Part shown: piece after piece, positions 8,524 to 17,756 of the stretch
Numbering within the stretch: position 1 is the first letter of the stretch
How the letters are laid out: the number at the start of each line of letters is the position of its first letter
Assembly (NCBI RefSeq): GCF_018417635.1
Contig: NZ_CP071007.1
Coordinates: 248,001 to 312,000 of the forward strand
Reading direction: 5' to 3'
Source of the DNA: Pseudomonas sp. SORT22
Lineage (GTDB): Bacteria > Pseudomonadota > Gammaproteobacteria > Pseudomonadales > Pseudomonadaceae
DNA length: 64,000 nucleotides
Position numbers and translations under genes: made by a program
Notes under the pieces: model-generated
What the model was told of the DNA's origin: nothing
Seen by the model: the letters and a program-made list of their open reading frames with translations, nothing else
Database searches by the model: none

Positions 8524-9444
8524 CTACTGGCTCGCGGCGGGTTTGGCGACCGAGCACAGGCGGATCGAGTCAGCGAGGATCTCGATGGCCTTGGGCCGCG
8601 GGAAGCTGGCGCGCCAGGCGATGGCCACGGTGCGAAACGGCGCCGGTGGGCTCAGCGGGCGCACTTCGATCACGCCCGGGGCGTAATGGTGGCTGTGCAC
8701 TGCCGACAGCGGCAGGATCGATACGCCCAGGCCCGAAGCGACCATGTGGCGAATGGTTTCCAGCGAGCTGGACTCGACCGTGGTGTGCTTGGCGCCGTCG
8801 CTGCCTTTGGCCAGGGTCGGGCACGCCTCGAGCACCTGGTCACGGAAGCAGTGGCCTTCACCGAGCAGCAGCAGGCTCTTGTCGTTGAGCAGGCTGGCGT
8901 CGATGGTTTCTTTCTGGGTCCATGGATGCTCGCTGGGCATCAGCACGTAGAACGGCTCGTCGTACAGCGGCAGGGTCAGTACGTCGGCTTCGTTGAACGG
9001 CAGGGCGATGATCACTGCGTCCAGCTCGCCATTGCGCAGCTTGTCGCGCAGGATGTGGGTGAAGTTCTCTTCGATGTACAACGGCATCTGCGGGGCGACC
9101 CGGTGCAGTTGCGGGATCAGGTGCGGGAACAGGTAGGGGCCGACGGTGTAGATCGCGCCGACTTTCAGCGGGGCGGTCAGCTGGTTCTTGCCGGCCTGGG
9201 CCAGCTCGCGAATGCCCTGGGCCTGCTCGAGTACCTTTTGCGCCTGGGCAACGATGCCTTCGCCGACCGGGGTCAGGCGTACCGCGCTTTTACTGCGCTC
9301 GAAGATCAGTACACCCAGCTCGTCCTCAAGCTTCTTGACGCCGACCGACAGGGTCGGCTGGCTGACGTGGCAGCGTTCGGCGGCGTGGCCGAAGTGCTGC
9401 TCCTGGGCGAGGGTGACGATGTAGCGCAATTCTGTGAGGGTCAT
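8524..9444 (-). CDS. oxyR: Hydrogen peroxide-inducible regulator OxyR
   Basis: LysR-family regulator of 306 residues. The N-terminal winged helix (MTLTELRYIVTLAQEQHFG... VSQPTLSVGVKKLE) is followed by the substrate domain carrying the two redox cysteines in GEGHCFRDQVLEAC, which form the activating disulfide on peroxide exposure. Start and length match OxyR. It precedes recG. An 11-base inverted repeat spans the start region and could fold in the leader mRNA. Confidence 0.96.
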   Translation of the reverse strand: MTLTELRYIVTLAQEQHFGHAAERCHVSQPTLSVGVKKLEDELGVLIFERSKSAVRLTPVGEGIVAQAQKVLEQAQGIRELAQAGKNQLTAPLKVGAIYTVGPYLFPHLIPQLHRVAPQMPLYIEENFTHILRDKLRNGELDAVIIALPFNEADVLTLPLYDEPFYVLMPSEHPWTQKETIDASLLNDKSLLLLGEGHCFRDQVLEACPTLAKGSDGAKHTTVESSSLETIRHMVASGLGVSILPLSAVHSHHYAPGVIEVRPLSPPAPFRTVAIAWRASFPRPKAIEILADSIRLCSVAKPAASQ

Positions 9445-9504
9445 AACGTGCGTCCATGAAGTTGCGGCCCCAGCATAGCGGCTGCAATCGATAGACGCAC
9501 GTTA
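9444..9504. repeat. Inverted repeat over the oxyR start region
   Basis: Arms TAACGTGCGTC (9444-9454) and GACGCACGTTA (9494-9504) are perfect complements, separated by 39 bases. The inner arm abuts the oxyR ATG, so in mRNA it would pair over the ribosome-binding zone. The spacer also holds ATAG and CGATAG elements that recall OxyR sites. It may act in autoregulation; this is inference. Confidence 0.5.
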
Positions 9505-9537
9505 TCAGACTTGCTCGTTTGTGACAGAAACAAAGCG

Positions 9538-10275
9538 TTAGCGTTTGTCCAGCGAGTAGACGAAAGGCGCGATCACTTCAATGCTGCCGTTGTTCAGCAG
9601 TTCTTTAGGCGGCGGTGGCACCGGTTGCGCGCGACGGATCATCTCCAGGGTCGCCCGATCCAGTGCCGCGCTGCCCGATCCACCAGCCAGGGCGTAGGAG
9701 AGGATCTTGCCCTCGCCATCGACCACGAAGCGCAGGCGGTTGATGCCTTCCATACGCATGCGCCGGGCGTTTTCCGGGTAGCGCTTGTACTTCGCCAGGT
9801 GTCGCAGCAGATCGCTCTGCCAGGTCGGCAGGGCATTGCTGTTGGTGGCGATGCTCGGCGCCGGAGCCGCCGATTTTTGCGACGGTGCGGTGGTTGGCGG
9901 TGTATCGACCACTTCCTCGTCGGCCGGCTTTTCCTGCGGCGGCTCAGGCTTTTTCTCGGGCTTGGGCGGCTGCGGTTTGGCCTTTGGCTTGACCTGCTTG
10001 GCAATGGCGATTTTCGGTTTCGGCGCCTCGGCCAGTTTCGGCAGCGGCGGTTCTTCGACCGGCGCTGGCGGCTGTGGCGGGGTGACCACCTTGGGTGGAG
10101 GTGGCGGGGCCGGTTCGGGCATCGGGGCCATTTCGATCATCATTGCCGCAGGCGGCAACTCGATCGCTTGGGGCACCGACCAATTGAGCGTCAGCAACAC
10201 GGCAACGGCATGGATACCCAGCACAATCGCCAGACTACTGCTGTAACGCGCCAGCTTATGCCGCGTCTTGATCAT
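9538..10275 (-). CDS. tonB: TonB energy-transducing protein
   Basis: Protein of 245 residues. It has an N-terminal membrane anchor (about 13-32: SSLAIVLGIHAVAVLLTL), a long periplasm-spanning Pro/Lys/Glu-rich region (about 50-140) and a C-terminal TonB domain (about 160-245) with KYKRYPENARRMRMEG, which contacts the TonB boxes of outer-membrane receptors. Its start overlaps the exbD stop by 4 bases, so exbB-exbD-tonB form one operon. Works with ExbB/ExbD using the proton gradient for siderophore and cobalamin uptake. Confidence 0.93.
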   Translation of the reverse strand: MIKTRHKLARYSSSLAIVLGIHAVAVLLTLNWSVPQAIELPPAAMMIEMAPMPEPAPPPPPKVVTPPQPPAPVEEPPLPKLAEAPKPKIAIAKQVKPKAKPQPPKPEKKPEPPQEKPADEEVVDTPPTTAPSQKSAAPAPSIATNSNALPTWQSDLLRHLAKYKRYPENARRMRMEGINRLRFVVDGEGKILSYALAGGSGSAALDRATLEMIRRAQPVPPPPKELLNNGSIEVIAPFVYSLDKR

Positions 10276-10697
10276 TTCTTGGCTGCCGTCTCAAGGCCGA
10301 CCAGACCGACTTTCAGGTAACCGGCCGCGCGCAGCGTGTTCATGACTTCCATCAGATCGCCGTAATCGACACCTTTATCGGCCTGGAAGAAGATCGTGGT
10401 GTCCTTGTCGCCCTTGGTCTTGGCGTCGAGAATCGCGCCGAGCTGGTCACGCTGGACCTGCTCGTCACCGACGTACAGGTTCTGGTCAGCCTTGACGCTG
10501 AGGAACACCGGCTTCTCGGGCCTCGGCGCCGGTTTTGCGGTCGAGGCGGGCAGGTCGACCTTGATGTCGACGGTTGCCAGCGGCGCTGCCACCATGAAGA
10601 TGATCAGCAGGACCAACATGACGTCGATGAACGGCGTGACGTTGATTTCGTGGTTTTCGGCGAGGTCGTCGCCACCTTCGTTAAGATGCAGGCCCAT
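10272..10697 (-). CDS. exbD: Biopolymer transport protein ExbD
   Basis: Protein of 141 residues with one N-terminal membrane helix (about 23-42) containing the conserved aspartate in NVTPFIDVMLVLLIIFMV, followed by a periplasmic domain. That aspartate carries protons in the ExbB/ExbD motor. It lies 3 bases after exbB and overlaps tonB. Confidence 0.95.
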   Translation of the reverse strand: MGLHLNEGGDDLAENHEINVTPFIDVMLVLLIIFMVAAPLATVDIKVDLPASTAKPAPRPEKPVFLSVKADQNLYVGDEQVQRDQLGAILDAKTKGDKDTTIFFQADKGVDYGDLMEVMNTLRAAGYLKVGLVGLETAAKK

Positions 10698-10700
10698 GGC

Positions 10701-11690
10701 TTAGCCCACTTTAACCATGTGAGGTGCCGCGGCGCGATCGCCTGGCTGGTGGTCCAGGTCGCGGCTGACCAGCAGCAGGACTTCGGCCGAGGCATCGGAC
10801 ACCTGCGCCTTGTAACCGGCAATGGAGCGGGCGAAGACGTTGTAAATGACCACCGCAGGGATCGCTGCGACCAGGCCCAGGGCGGTGGCCAGCAGGGCTT
10901 CGGCGATACCCGGGGCAACCACGGCGAGGTTGGTGGTCTGGGTCTTGGCGATGCCGATGAAGCTGTTCATGATGCCCCAGACGGTACCGAACAGACCGAC
11001 GAACGGCGCGGTGGAACCGATGGTGGCGAGGACGCCGGTGCCGCTGCTCATGTTGCGGCCGCTGGCAGCTACCAGGCGCTCAAGGCGGAAGCTGACGCGC
11101 TCCTTGATGCCTTCTTTCTCGCGGGTATTGGCCGACAGGCGCATTTCATCCAGGGCATCGTGAACCAGGATGTGGGCCAGGGTGCCTTCTTTGTTGGCAC
11201 TGTCGCTGGCTTCCTTGAGGGTGGTGGCACGCTTGAGGGCGGCGATCTCGCCACGCAGACGACGCTTGGCGCCCAGCAGCTCGAAGCCTTTGGCGATCCA
11301 GATGGTCCAGGTAATGATCGAGGCGATGGCCAGGCCGATCATGACGATCTTCACCACGATGTCGGCGTTCTTGTACATGCCCCATGGCGACAGGTCGTGG
11401 GCCATGCCCAGGCTGGTATCTTCAACCAGTGCTTCAACGCTTTCGTCAGCCGGGCTGGCGGCCTGGCCATCAACCGGAGCAACAGCAGGCGCGGCAGCCG
11501 GATCGGTCGGCGCAGCAGCCTGTTCGGCACCCGGTGCGGCCGGTGCAACGGCGGCGGCTGGAGTGGCGGGTGCGGTGGTCGGCTCATCGGCCAGGGCGGC
11601 GGGTGCCATCACCAGGCTGAGCATCAGCGCGGCAACGGCGCGCCATGCGCGCGACGTGGTTGGCGAAGCGGAAGGTTGGATACGTGTCAT
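10701..11690 (-). CDS. exbB: Biopolymer transport protein ExbB (tonB system)
   Basis: MotA/TolQ/ExbB-family motor subunit of 329 residues. A signal peptide (MTRIQPSASPTTSRAWRAVA, then ALMLSLVMAPAALA) precedes an Ala/Pro-rich periplasmic stretch (about 36-100). Three membrane helices follow, with TIGSTAPFVGLFGTVWGIMNSF in the second half (split: TIGSTAPFVGLF, GTVWGIMNSF). The long N-terminal extension is usual in Pseudomonas ExbB. First gene of exbB-exbD-tonB. The AT-rich upstream region (11760-11830) probably holds the promoter; I saw no convincing Fur box there. Confidence 0.94.
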   Translation of the reverse strand: MTRIQPSASPTTSRAWRAVAALMLSLVMAPAALADEPTTAPATPAAAVAPAAPGAEQAAAPTDPAAAPAVAPVDGQAASPADESVEALVEDTSLGMAHDLSPWGMYKNADIVVKIVMIGLAIASIITWTIWIAKGFELLGAKRRLRGEIAALKRATTLKEASDSANKEGTLAHILVHDALDEMRLSANTREKEGIKERVSFRLERLVAASGRNMSSGTGVLATIGSTAPFVGLFGTVWGIMNSFIGIAKTQTTNLAVVAPGIAEALLATALGLVAAIPAVVIYNVFARSIAGYKAQVSDASAEVLLLVSRDLDHQPGDRAAAPHMVKVG

Positions 11691-11885
11691 GCTGGCCTGA
11701 CCTGATGAAGAAGAAAGAGGTGGTTGTCCTTCCAGGCCTCGAGACAGGCCGAGAACAAAATTGGGTGGCCATTATTGCAAGTAATTCTTGTTAGCAGAAG
11801 TAATAAAGTTACTTTTTTTCCATCATAGCTAGCCGCCTATCGATTTATTTGGATAGGCTGGGCCTTTGATTTGCGGAGTTTCAGG

Positions 11886-12743
11886 ATGTCTGCGCCCTCA
11901 GTTCTGATCGTCGGTTGTGGCGATGTCGGTGGCCGTCTGGCCAAGCAATTGCTGGCCTCTGGCTGGCCGGTGAGCGGCTTGCGCCGCAGTGTTGGCCAAT
12001 TGCCAGAGGGGGTGACGGCGATCGCTGCCGACTTGAATGACTCGCGTTGCCCGGCCGACTGGCCGGTTGACGCTCCGGATTACCTGGTCTACAGCGTTGC
12101 CGCCAGCCAGCATGACGAAGCCGGTTATCAGGCCGCTTATGTCGAGGGCCTGCGCAACGTGCTGGCCTGGCTGGCCGAGCGCGGGCAAAAGCCGCGGCGC
12201 CTGCTGTTTGTCTCGAGCAGCAGCGTGTATGCGCAAAAGGACGGCGAGTGGATTGACGAAACTGCTGCCGTGGCGCCTGAAGGCTATTCGGGCAAGGTCA
12301 TGCTCGAAGCCGAGCAACTGGCCCTGGCCAGCGGCATCCCGGCGACCATCGTGCGCCTTACGGGCATCTACGGCCCGGGTCGCGAATGGCTGCTCAGCCA
12401 GGTCCGCCAGGGTTATCGAGTAACCGAGGAGCCGCCGCTGTACGGCAACCGCATTCACGCTGAAGATGCCGCCGGGCTGCTGGCGTTCTTGCTCAAGAGC
12501 GATCAGCAAGGCAAGGCTGTGGACGACTGCTACATCGGTGTCGATGACGCGCCGGCGCCGCTGTTTGACGTGGTTGCCTGGCTGCGCGAGTACATGGGCG
12601 TTACCCAGTGGTCGGAACAGGAGCGGGTGCGCCGTGCCGGCAGCAAGCGCTGCAGCAACGCCCGGGCCCGGGCACTGGGCTGGGCGCCACAGTACCCAAG
12701 CTACAAGGAAGGCTATGCGGCCATCCTTGCCGGTAGCAATTAA
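11886..12743 (+). CDS. NAD-dependent epimerase/dehydratase family protein (YeeZ-like)
   Basis: Extended-SDR protein of 285 residues. The dinucleotide-binding motif is VLIVGCGDVGGRLAKQL at the N-terminus. Further on come LLFVSSSSVYAQKDGEW and IVRLTGIYGPGREWL, matching the sugar-nucleotide epimerase fold. The YxxxK pair is altered (PEGYSGKVM gives Y-x2-K), so catalysis is uncertain. The ATG at 11886 follows GGAG by 7 bases and is preferred over a TTG at 11871. Convergent with the lipoprotein gene at 12747. Substrate unknown. Confidence 0.82.
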   Translation: MSAPSVLIVGCGDVGGRLAKQLLASGWPVSGLRRSVGQLPEGVTAIAADLNDSRCPADWPVDAPDYLVYSVAASQHDEAGYQAAYVEGLRNVLAWLAERGQKPRRLLFVSSSSVYAQKDGEWIDETAAVAPEGYSGKVMLEAEQLALASGIPATIVRLTGIYGPGREWLLSQVRQGYRVTEEPPLYGNRIHAEDAAGLLAFLLKSDQQGKAVDDCYIGVDDAPAPLFDVVAWLREYMGVTQWSEQERVRRAGSKRCSNARARALGWAPQYPSYKEGYAAILAGSN

Positions 12744-12746
12744 CCC

Positions 12747-13484
12747 TTACTGACGCTCAAGCAGCCAGCGACGAGGGCCAGGTTGCAGATCGGGCATCTC
12801 GTCGGCCTGGGCCTTGTTGACGGCCTGGAAGATTTCCAGCTGTTTGCCGTCACGCTTGAAGATCCACGGGTTGCCCTGCTGGTTGCGTTCCAGCCACAGG
12901 CTGTCGTGCTCGCCGCTCATGGCCGCGCAATCACCAGCCAGGCACAGCGCGTAGCGATCCAGGCCGGGCAGGCCGTCGAGGCTGCCGTTGGCGCGAAAAT
13001 GCGCCACTGCACCCTGTCCCGGGCCCTCGACAATCTTCCAGTCGCCACCCATGTAAGCCTTGTACAGCTCGGTTTCAAAGGTGGTGCCAGCTGGCGCATC
13101 AATGGGTGCCGGGGTTTCGGCGCGCTGGAAGCTCTGCTGCGGGTTGGCGTCACTGGCCGCTTGAACCAGTTCGTCGCCGTCCAGGCTCAGCGTCTCGGCG
13201 TAGTTACCGTAGAAATCGACTTCCCACTGGCCATCTTTGAGCGCCTTGAGCTTGCCGTCGCCCGCTTCAAAGCCATTGCTGAAGGTGGCCTGGCTGGCGG
13301 CAACGTTGACCTTCCACTCAAGGTTCGGGCCGTTGGCGAGCAGGGCCTGGCGCAGGTTGGAGCCTTTGGCGGCAGCGTCGATGGCGTTCTGGTTGATCCA
13401 GGTACCGTTGAGGTCTTCCGGGCTGTGGCTGGCGCAGCCGCTCAACAGGGTGGCGAGCAGCGACAGGGCGAGCGCGTAGCGCAT
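12747..13484 (-). CDS. Predicted outer-membrane lipoprotein, unknown function
   Basis: Protein of 245 residues with a lipoprotein signal (MRYALALSLLATLLSGCAS; lipidated Cys at residue 17). No domain is recognised in the mature part, which has alternating strand-like segments. The ATG at 13484 follows AAGGA by 9 bases, which rules out an upstream in-frame start inside ridA. It lies downstream of rpoZ-spoT-ridA on the same strand and could be its last member. Confidence 0.8.
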   Translation of the reverse strand: MRYALALSLLATLLSGCASHSPEDLNGTWINQNAIDAAAKGSNLRQALLANGPNLEWKVNVAASQATFSNGFEAGDGKLKALKDGQWEVDFYGNYAETLSLDGDELVQAASDANPQQSFQRAETPAPIDAPAGTTFETELYKAYMGGDWKIVEGPGQGAVAHFRANGSLDGLPGLDRYALCLAGDCAAMSGEHDSLWLERNQQGNPWIFKRDGKQLEIFQAVNKAQADEMPDLQPGPRRWLLERQ

Positions 13485-13545
13485 GGCGGGGGTCCTTGCA
13501 GGGGCGGGGGATGAGGGCGCACCGGGCGGCGCGCCCTCGGGGGTG

Positions 13546-13926
13546 TTACTCGATGACCAGGATGGCATCCATTTCAACCTGCGAGCCTTTCGGCAGGGCA
13601 GCAACGCCAATGGCGGCGCGGGCCGGGTACGGCTGGTCGAAGTACTTGCCCATGATCTCGTTGACCTTGGCGAAGTGGCTGAGGTCGGTGAGGAAGATGT
13701 TCAGCTTGACGATGTCCTTGAACGAACCGCCAGCGGCTTCAGCAACGGCTTTGAGGTTTTCGAAGACCTGGACGGTCTGGGCTTCGAAGCCTTCGACCAG
13801 TTCCATGGTTTTCGGGTCCAGCGGGATCTGCCCGGACATGTACACCGTGTTGCCGGCCTTGATCGCCTGGGAATAGGTGCCGATGGCGGCTGGGGCCTTG
13901 TCACTGGTGATGACGGTCTTGGTCAT
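13546..13926 (-). CDS. ridA: RidA family 2-iminobutanoate/2-iminopropanoate deaminase
   Basis: Protein of 126 residues that hydrolyses reactive enamine/imine products of PLP enzymes to ketoacids. The family signature is present: [28 protein letters not shown], and the catalytic Arg in [15 protein letters not shown]. Archetypal RidA length. It starts 23 bases after spoT, as in many gammaproteobacteria. A second, more divergent RidA-like protein is encoded at 46436. Confidence 0.95.
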   Translation of the reverse strand: MTKTVITSDKAPAAIGTYSQAIKAGNTVYMSGQIPLDPKTMELVEGFEAQTVQVFENLKAVAEAAGGSFKDIVKLNIFLTDLSHFAKVNEIMGKYFDQPYPARAAIGVAALPKGSQVEMDAILVIE

Positions 13927-13949
13927 GATGACTCCTTGCTGTTATTGGG

Positions 13950-16058
13950 CTACGCACGCATGCGGGTGATTCGGATCACCCCGGTCAGGGCGCGCAGTTT
14001 CTTGATCACGCGTGCCAGGTGCACACGGTCGTGCACGCTGACCACCAGTTGGACCACGCTGATGCGACCATCGCGTTCATCCATGCTGATTTTCTCGATA
14101 TTGCCGTCGGCGGCGTTGACGCTGCTGGCCAGCAGCGCGATCAGGCCGCGCTGGTGCTCAAGCTCGACGCGCAGCTCGACGTTGAATTCGCCGGTGACAT
14201 CCTTGGCCCAGGACAGCTGGATGCATTTTTCCGGGTTGTGGCGGATTTCGCTGATGTTGCGGCAGTTTTCCAGGTGTACCACCATGCCTTTGCCCGCCGA
14301 CAGGTGACCGACAATCGGGTCGCCCGGGATCGGCGTGCAGCATTTGGCGTAGCTCAACACCAGGCCTTCGGTGCCGCGAATGGCCAGCGGGCCTTCCGGG
14401 CTTGGCAGTTGCTCGCCTTCGGTGGACAGCAGGCGGCGGGCCACTACGTAGGCCATGCGGTTGCCCAGGCCGATGTCTTCGAGCAGGTCTTCGATCAGTT
14501 CCAGGCGGTATTCGCCGAGCATGGCCTGGATGCGCTCCTGGGGGATCTTGTCCAGGGCGCTGTCGAAGCCGTTGAGAACCTTGTTCAGCAGGCGTTCGCC
14601 GAGGCTGATGGATTCCGAGCGGCGCTGCAGTTTGAGCGCATGGCGGATGTGCGTACGGGCCTTGCCGGTCACCACGAAGTTGAGCCAGGCCGGGTTCGGT
14701 CGCGCCCCCGGGGCGCTGACGATCTCGACCGTCGAGCCGCTCTGCAGCGGTTCGGACAGCGGCGCCAGGCGGCGGTTGATGCGGCAGGCAATGCAGCTGT
14801 TGCCGACGTCGGTGTGCACCGCGTAGGCGAAGTCGACCGCCGTGGAGCCTTTGGGCAGCTCCATGATCCGGCCCTTGGGCGTGAACACGTAGACCTCGTC
14901 CGGGAACAGGTCGATCTTCACGCTCTCGATGAATTCGAGGGAGTTGCCCGCGCGTTGCTGCATTTCCAGCACGCCTTTGACCCATTGGCGCGCCCGGGCA
15001 TGGGTGCCCTTGGGCTGCTCGTCGTCACTGGACTTGTACAGCCAGTGGGCGGCGATGCCGTTGTTGGCCATCTCTTCCATTTCGCGGGTGCGGATCTGGA
15101 TCTCGATCGGGACCCCGTGCATGCCGAACAGCGTGGTATGCAGCGACTGGTAGCCGTTGGCCTTGGGGATCGCGATGTAATCCTTGAAGCGCCCCGGCAG
15201 CGGCTTGTACAGGTTGTGCACGGCGCCCAGTACGCGGTAGCAGGTGTCGACTTTGTCGACGATGATGCGGAACGCGTAGACGTCCATGATCTCGTTGAAG
15301 GCCCGGCGTTTGCCGCGCATCTTCTTGTAGATGCCATAGAGGTGCTTCTGCCGGCCGCTGACTTCGCCTTCGATACCGTCGACCGCCAGGCAGTGGGCCA
15401 GCGACTCTTCGATCTTGTTGACGATTTCCTTGCGGTTGCCGCGGGCGCGCTTGACCGCCTGGTAGATGCGCGCCGAGCGCATCGGGTGCATGGCCTTGAA
15501 GCCGAGGTCTTCGAACTCTACGCGCACACTGTGCATGCCCAGGCGGTTGGCGATGGGGGCGTAGATTTCCAGGGTTTCTTTGGCAATGCGCCGGCGCTTT
15601 TCGCCGGACAGCACTTCGAGGGTGCGCATGTTGTGCAGGCGGTCGGCCAGCTTGACCAGGATCACGCGGATATCCCGGGCCATGGCCATGGCCATTTTCT
15701 GGAAGTTTTCCGCCTGGGCTTCGGCCTTGGTCTCGAAGTTCATCTGGGTCAGCTTGCTGACGCCGTCGACCAGTTCGGCCACGGTTTCGCCAAATTGCGA
15801 GCTGAGTGCTTCCTTGGCGATGCCGGTGTCTTCGATCACGTCATGAAGCATGGCGGCCATCAGGCTCTGATGGTCCATGTGCATGTCGGCAAGGATGCTT
15901 GCCACCGCCAGCGGGTGCGTGACGTAGGCTTCGCCGCTGCGACGGCGCTGGCCGTCGTGGGCTTGTTCGGCGTAGAAATACGCCCGGCGCACCAGGTTGA
16001 CCTGGTCGGCGCCGAGGTAGGTCGACAAGCGATCGGCGAGGGCGTCTATGCTCGGCAT
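13950..16058 (-). CDS. spoT: Bifunctional (p)ppGpp synthetase/hydrolase SpoT
   Basis: Protein of 702 residues governing the alarmone level. It has the HD hydrolase domain with HPLAVASILADMHMD and MLHDVIEDT, then the synthetase domain with YQSLHTTLFG, a TGS domain (VYVFTPKGRIMELPKGSTAVDFA split at KGR), and a C-terminal ACT domain (about 625-702). The ATG at 16058 has AAGAGG 7 bases upstream; a TTG six codons earlier is less likely. It follows rpoZ by 60 bases. Confidence 0.97.
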   Translation of the reverse strand: MPSIDALADRLSTYLGADQVNLVRRAYFYAEQAHDGQRRRSGEAYVTHPLAVASILADMHMDHQSLMAAMLHDVIEDTGIAKEALSSQFGETVAELVDGVSKLTQMNFETKAEAQAENFQKMAMAMARDIRVILVKLADRLHNMRTLEVLSGEKRRRIAKETLEIYAPIANRLGMHSVRVEFEDLGFKAMHPMRSARIYQAVKRARGNRKEIVNKIEESLAHCLAVDGIEGEVSGRQKHLYGIYKKMRGKRRAFNEIMDVYAFRIIVDKVDTCYRVLGAVHNLYKPLPGRFKDYIAIPKANGYQSLHTTLFGMHGVPIEIQIRTREMEEMANNGIAAHWLYKSSDDEQPKGTHARARQWVKGVLEMQQRAGNSLEFIESVKIDLFPDEVYVFTPKGRIMELPKGSTAVDFAYAVHTDVGNSCIACRINRRLAPLSEPLQSGSTVEIVSAPGARPNPAWLNFVVTGKARTHIRHALKLQRRSESISLGERLLNKVLNGFDSALDKIPQERIQAMLGEYRLELIEDLLEDIGLGNRMAYVVARRLLSTEGEQLPSPEGPLAIRGTEGLVLSYAKCCTPIPGDPIVGHLSAGKGMVVHLENCRNISEIRHNPEKCIQLSWAKDVTGEFNVELRVELEHQRGLIALLASSVNAADGNIEKISMDERDGRISVVQLVVSVHDRVHLARVIKKLRALTGVIRITRMRA

Positions 16059-16118
16059 GGGATGACCTCTTGCCAAGGGACGATGACCGGTGCCGTACTA
16101 CGTCGACCAGGCATGGGC

Positions 16119-16388
16119 TTAGACCGCCTCGTTGGTCTCGTCACCCTCGCTGAACGCGAACATTGGCTCAACTTGAGTCTGGATCGACTCTGCAGCCATG
16201 AACTCATCAGTGCAGATGCCTTCAGCGATTTCGCGCAGGGCCATGACGGTAGGTTTGTCGTTTTCCCATGGCAGCTTCGGCTCTTTGCCGCCGGTGGCCA
16301 GTTGACGGGCACGTTTGGTGGAGAGCATGACCAGCTCAAAACGGTTAGCCACGTGTTCTAGGCAGTCTTCAACGGTTACGCGGGCCAT
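16119..16388 (-). CDS. rpoZ: RNA polymerase omega subunit
   Basis: Protein of 89 residues that helps fold and assemble beta-prime in RNA polymerase and forms part of a ppGpp site in E. coli. [19 protein letters not shown] and the [15 protein letters not shown] segment are diagnostic. GAGGA precedes the ATG by 6 bases. It heads the rpoZ-spoT-ridA operon. Unlike in P. aeruginosa, gmk is not immediately upstream. Confidence 0.96.
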   Translation of the reverse strand: MARVTVEDCLEHVANRFELVMLSTKRARQLATGGKEPKLPWENDKPTVMALREIAEGICTDEFMAAESIQTQVEPMFAFSEGDETNEAV

Positions 16389-16568
16389 GGTCTTCCTCAA
16401 GTAGCAAATGCGGAGTTCAGCCCGAAAGGGCGAGCGGACTCGATAGTTTAAAAAATCACCAGCCTTTAGGGAAGCGCTGATTTCATTTCGAGCCCTTGAT
16501 ACCTCGACGATACCTACTTGCAGGGCTCTAGCACAACTGTCTTGTATGCGTGCTCAATTCAATAGCAT

Positions 16569-16622
16569 CGCGCGGCAAGCCCGCTCCTACAGAGGTTCTG
16601 TGGGAGCGGGCTTGCCCCGCGA
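16569..16622. repeat. REP-type palindrome, copy 1
   Basis: Imperfect inverted repeat with arms reading GCAAGCCCGCTCCTACA / TGTGGGAGCGGGCTTGC around a short loop. The same arm recurs at 38083, 51217 and, partly, 55849. It lies between rpoZ and the end of a LysR gene. The rest of 16389-16630 shows no gene. Confidence 0.85.
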
Positions 16623-16630
16623 GGACGATT

Positions 16631-17509
16631 TCACTGGCGACCCAAGGCATCGCGCAGGCGCGGGGTCAATTCGTCGAACAGCGTCTGCACTGAACGCAAG
16701 GCGCGGCAATCGGGGCGGGTCAGCAGCCAGACTTCGGTGTCGCAGCCGGGCAGGGCAGCGCTCAGCGATTCGACGCCGGGCAGGGTATGGGCCATGTAGT
16801 CTGGCAGGGCCGCCACGCCCAGGCCGGCGGTTACCAGCTGGGCAATCGCCGAGATGCTGCTGCAACGGTAGCGCGGCATGACCCCGGGCAGGTGTTCGCT
16901 GCGCCAGACCACGGTGGGGTGGTCCTGCATGGTGTCGTCCGGGGCTATCCACGGCAGCGCCGCCGGCGCGTCCTTGAGCTTGTCGCGAAACTCTTCGCGG
17001 CCGCACACCACGTAGGACGCCGATCCCAGGCAGCGCCCGACCAGGTGCTCCGGCGGGGTGTTGGTCAGGCGCAGGGCCAGGTCGGCATCGCGCCGGCTGA
17101 GGTTGGCAAAGGTGTTGGAGGTCGCCAGCTCCAGCGACAGCGCCGGATACGCCGGCATGAACTCGGCCAGCGCTGGCAGCAACAGGCTGTGCAGCACGGC
17201 GTCGGTGCAGGTCAGGCGCACCGTGCCGCTGACCACCTGCTCACCGAGTTCCAGCGCCACCCGCGCGGCATCCAGTGCCTGCTCGGCGCGTTCGGCCTGC
17301 TCGGCCAGGGCCTGGGCGGTACCGGTGGGGATGTAGCCTTTGCGGCTTTTGACGAACAACGCGGTACCCAGGGCGGCTTCCATGCGCCGGATCGAACGAA
17401 AAACAGTCGATACATCGACCTTCAGCAGCTCGGCGGCCTTGGCCAGGGAGCGGCCGCGGACCAGTGCAAGCACCAGGGAAAGGTCGGCGTGGCTGATCTG
17501 ATATTGCAT
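16631..17509 (-). CDS. LysR-family transcriptional regulator
   Basis: Regulator of 292 residues with an N-terminal helix-turn-helix (LAKAAELLKVDVSTVFRSIRRME) and a substrate-binding domain. The ATG at 17509, starting MQYQISHADLSL, has AGAG 8 bases before it; an upstream in-frame extension would cover the promoter region. It is divergent from the gamma-glutamylpolyamine synthetase gene 247 bases away, so it may regulate that block. That role is positional inference. Confidence 0.87.
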   Translation of the reverse strand: MQYQISHADLSLVLALVRGRSLAKAAELLKVDVSTVFRSIRRMEAALGTALFVKSRKGYIPTGTAQALAEQAERAEQALDAARVALELGEQVVSGTVRLTCTDAVLHSLLLPALAEFMPAYPALSLELATSNTFANLSRRDADLALRLTNTPPEHLVGRCLGSASYVVCGREEFRDKLKDAPAALPWIAPDDTMQDHPTVVWRSEHLPGVMPRYRCSSISAIAQLVTAGLGVAALPDYMAHTLPGVESLSAALPGCDTEVWLLTRPDCRALRSVQTLFDELTPRLRDALGRQ

Positions 17510-17756
17510 GGATGCACTCTTTACTTGCCTAAATGCCAATGTCTGTTGCGTGGGGGCCATTCTATAGTGAGGCGGCAGTCGTGAATCAAGTCGCGACGTT
17601 GTCAGAAAAATCTGGAACGTCCGTGCGAACCCACGGCGTTCAGCTGTTCCCCACGATGGGACCACTTAAAAAGAACAAATGAAACCATCGCCGCTCTCGA
17701 TAGCGCAGTAGTACCTCCTCCATGTCGTTCGATAAAAAATCAAAGGATGCCTAGCC

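Noticed and set aside
11760..11830. Possible Fur box upstream of exbB
   Set aside because: The AT-rich stretch has only a weak CAAGTAATTCTTG dyad; match to the Fur consensus is poor, unlike the site at 54107.
14019..16361. Long open frame on the + strand opposite spoT
   Set aside because: It mirrors the third-position GC bias of spoT, has low-complexity His/Asp/Gln-rich composition, and covers a certain gene on the other strand.
17668..17690. PuuR-like AAATGAA motif upstream of puuA
   Set aside because: Only about 9 of 15 positions agree, close to chance for an A-rich stretch.
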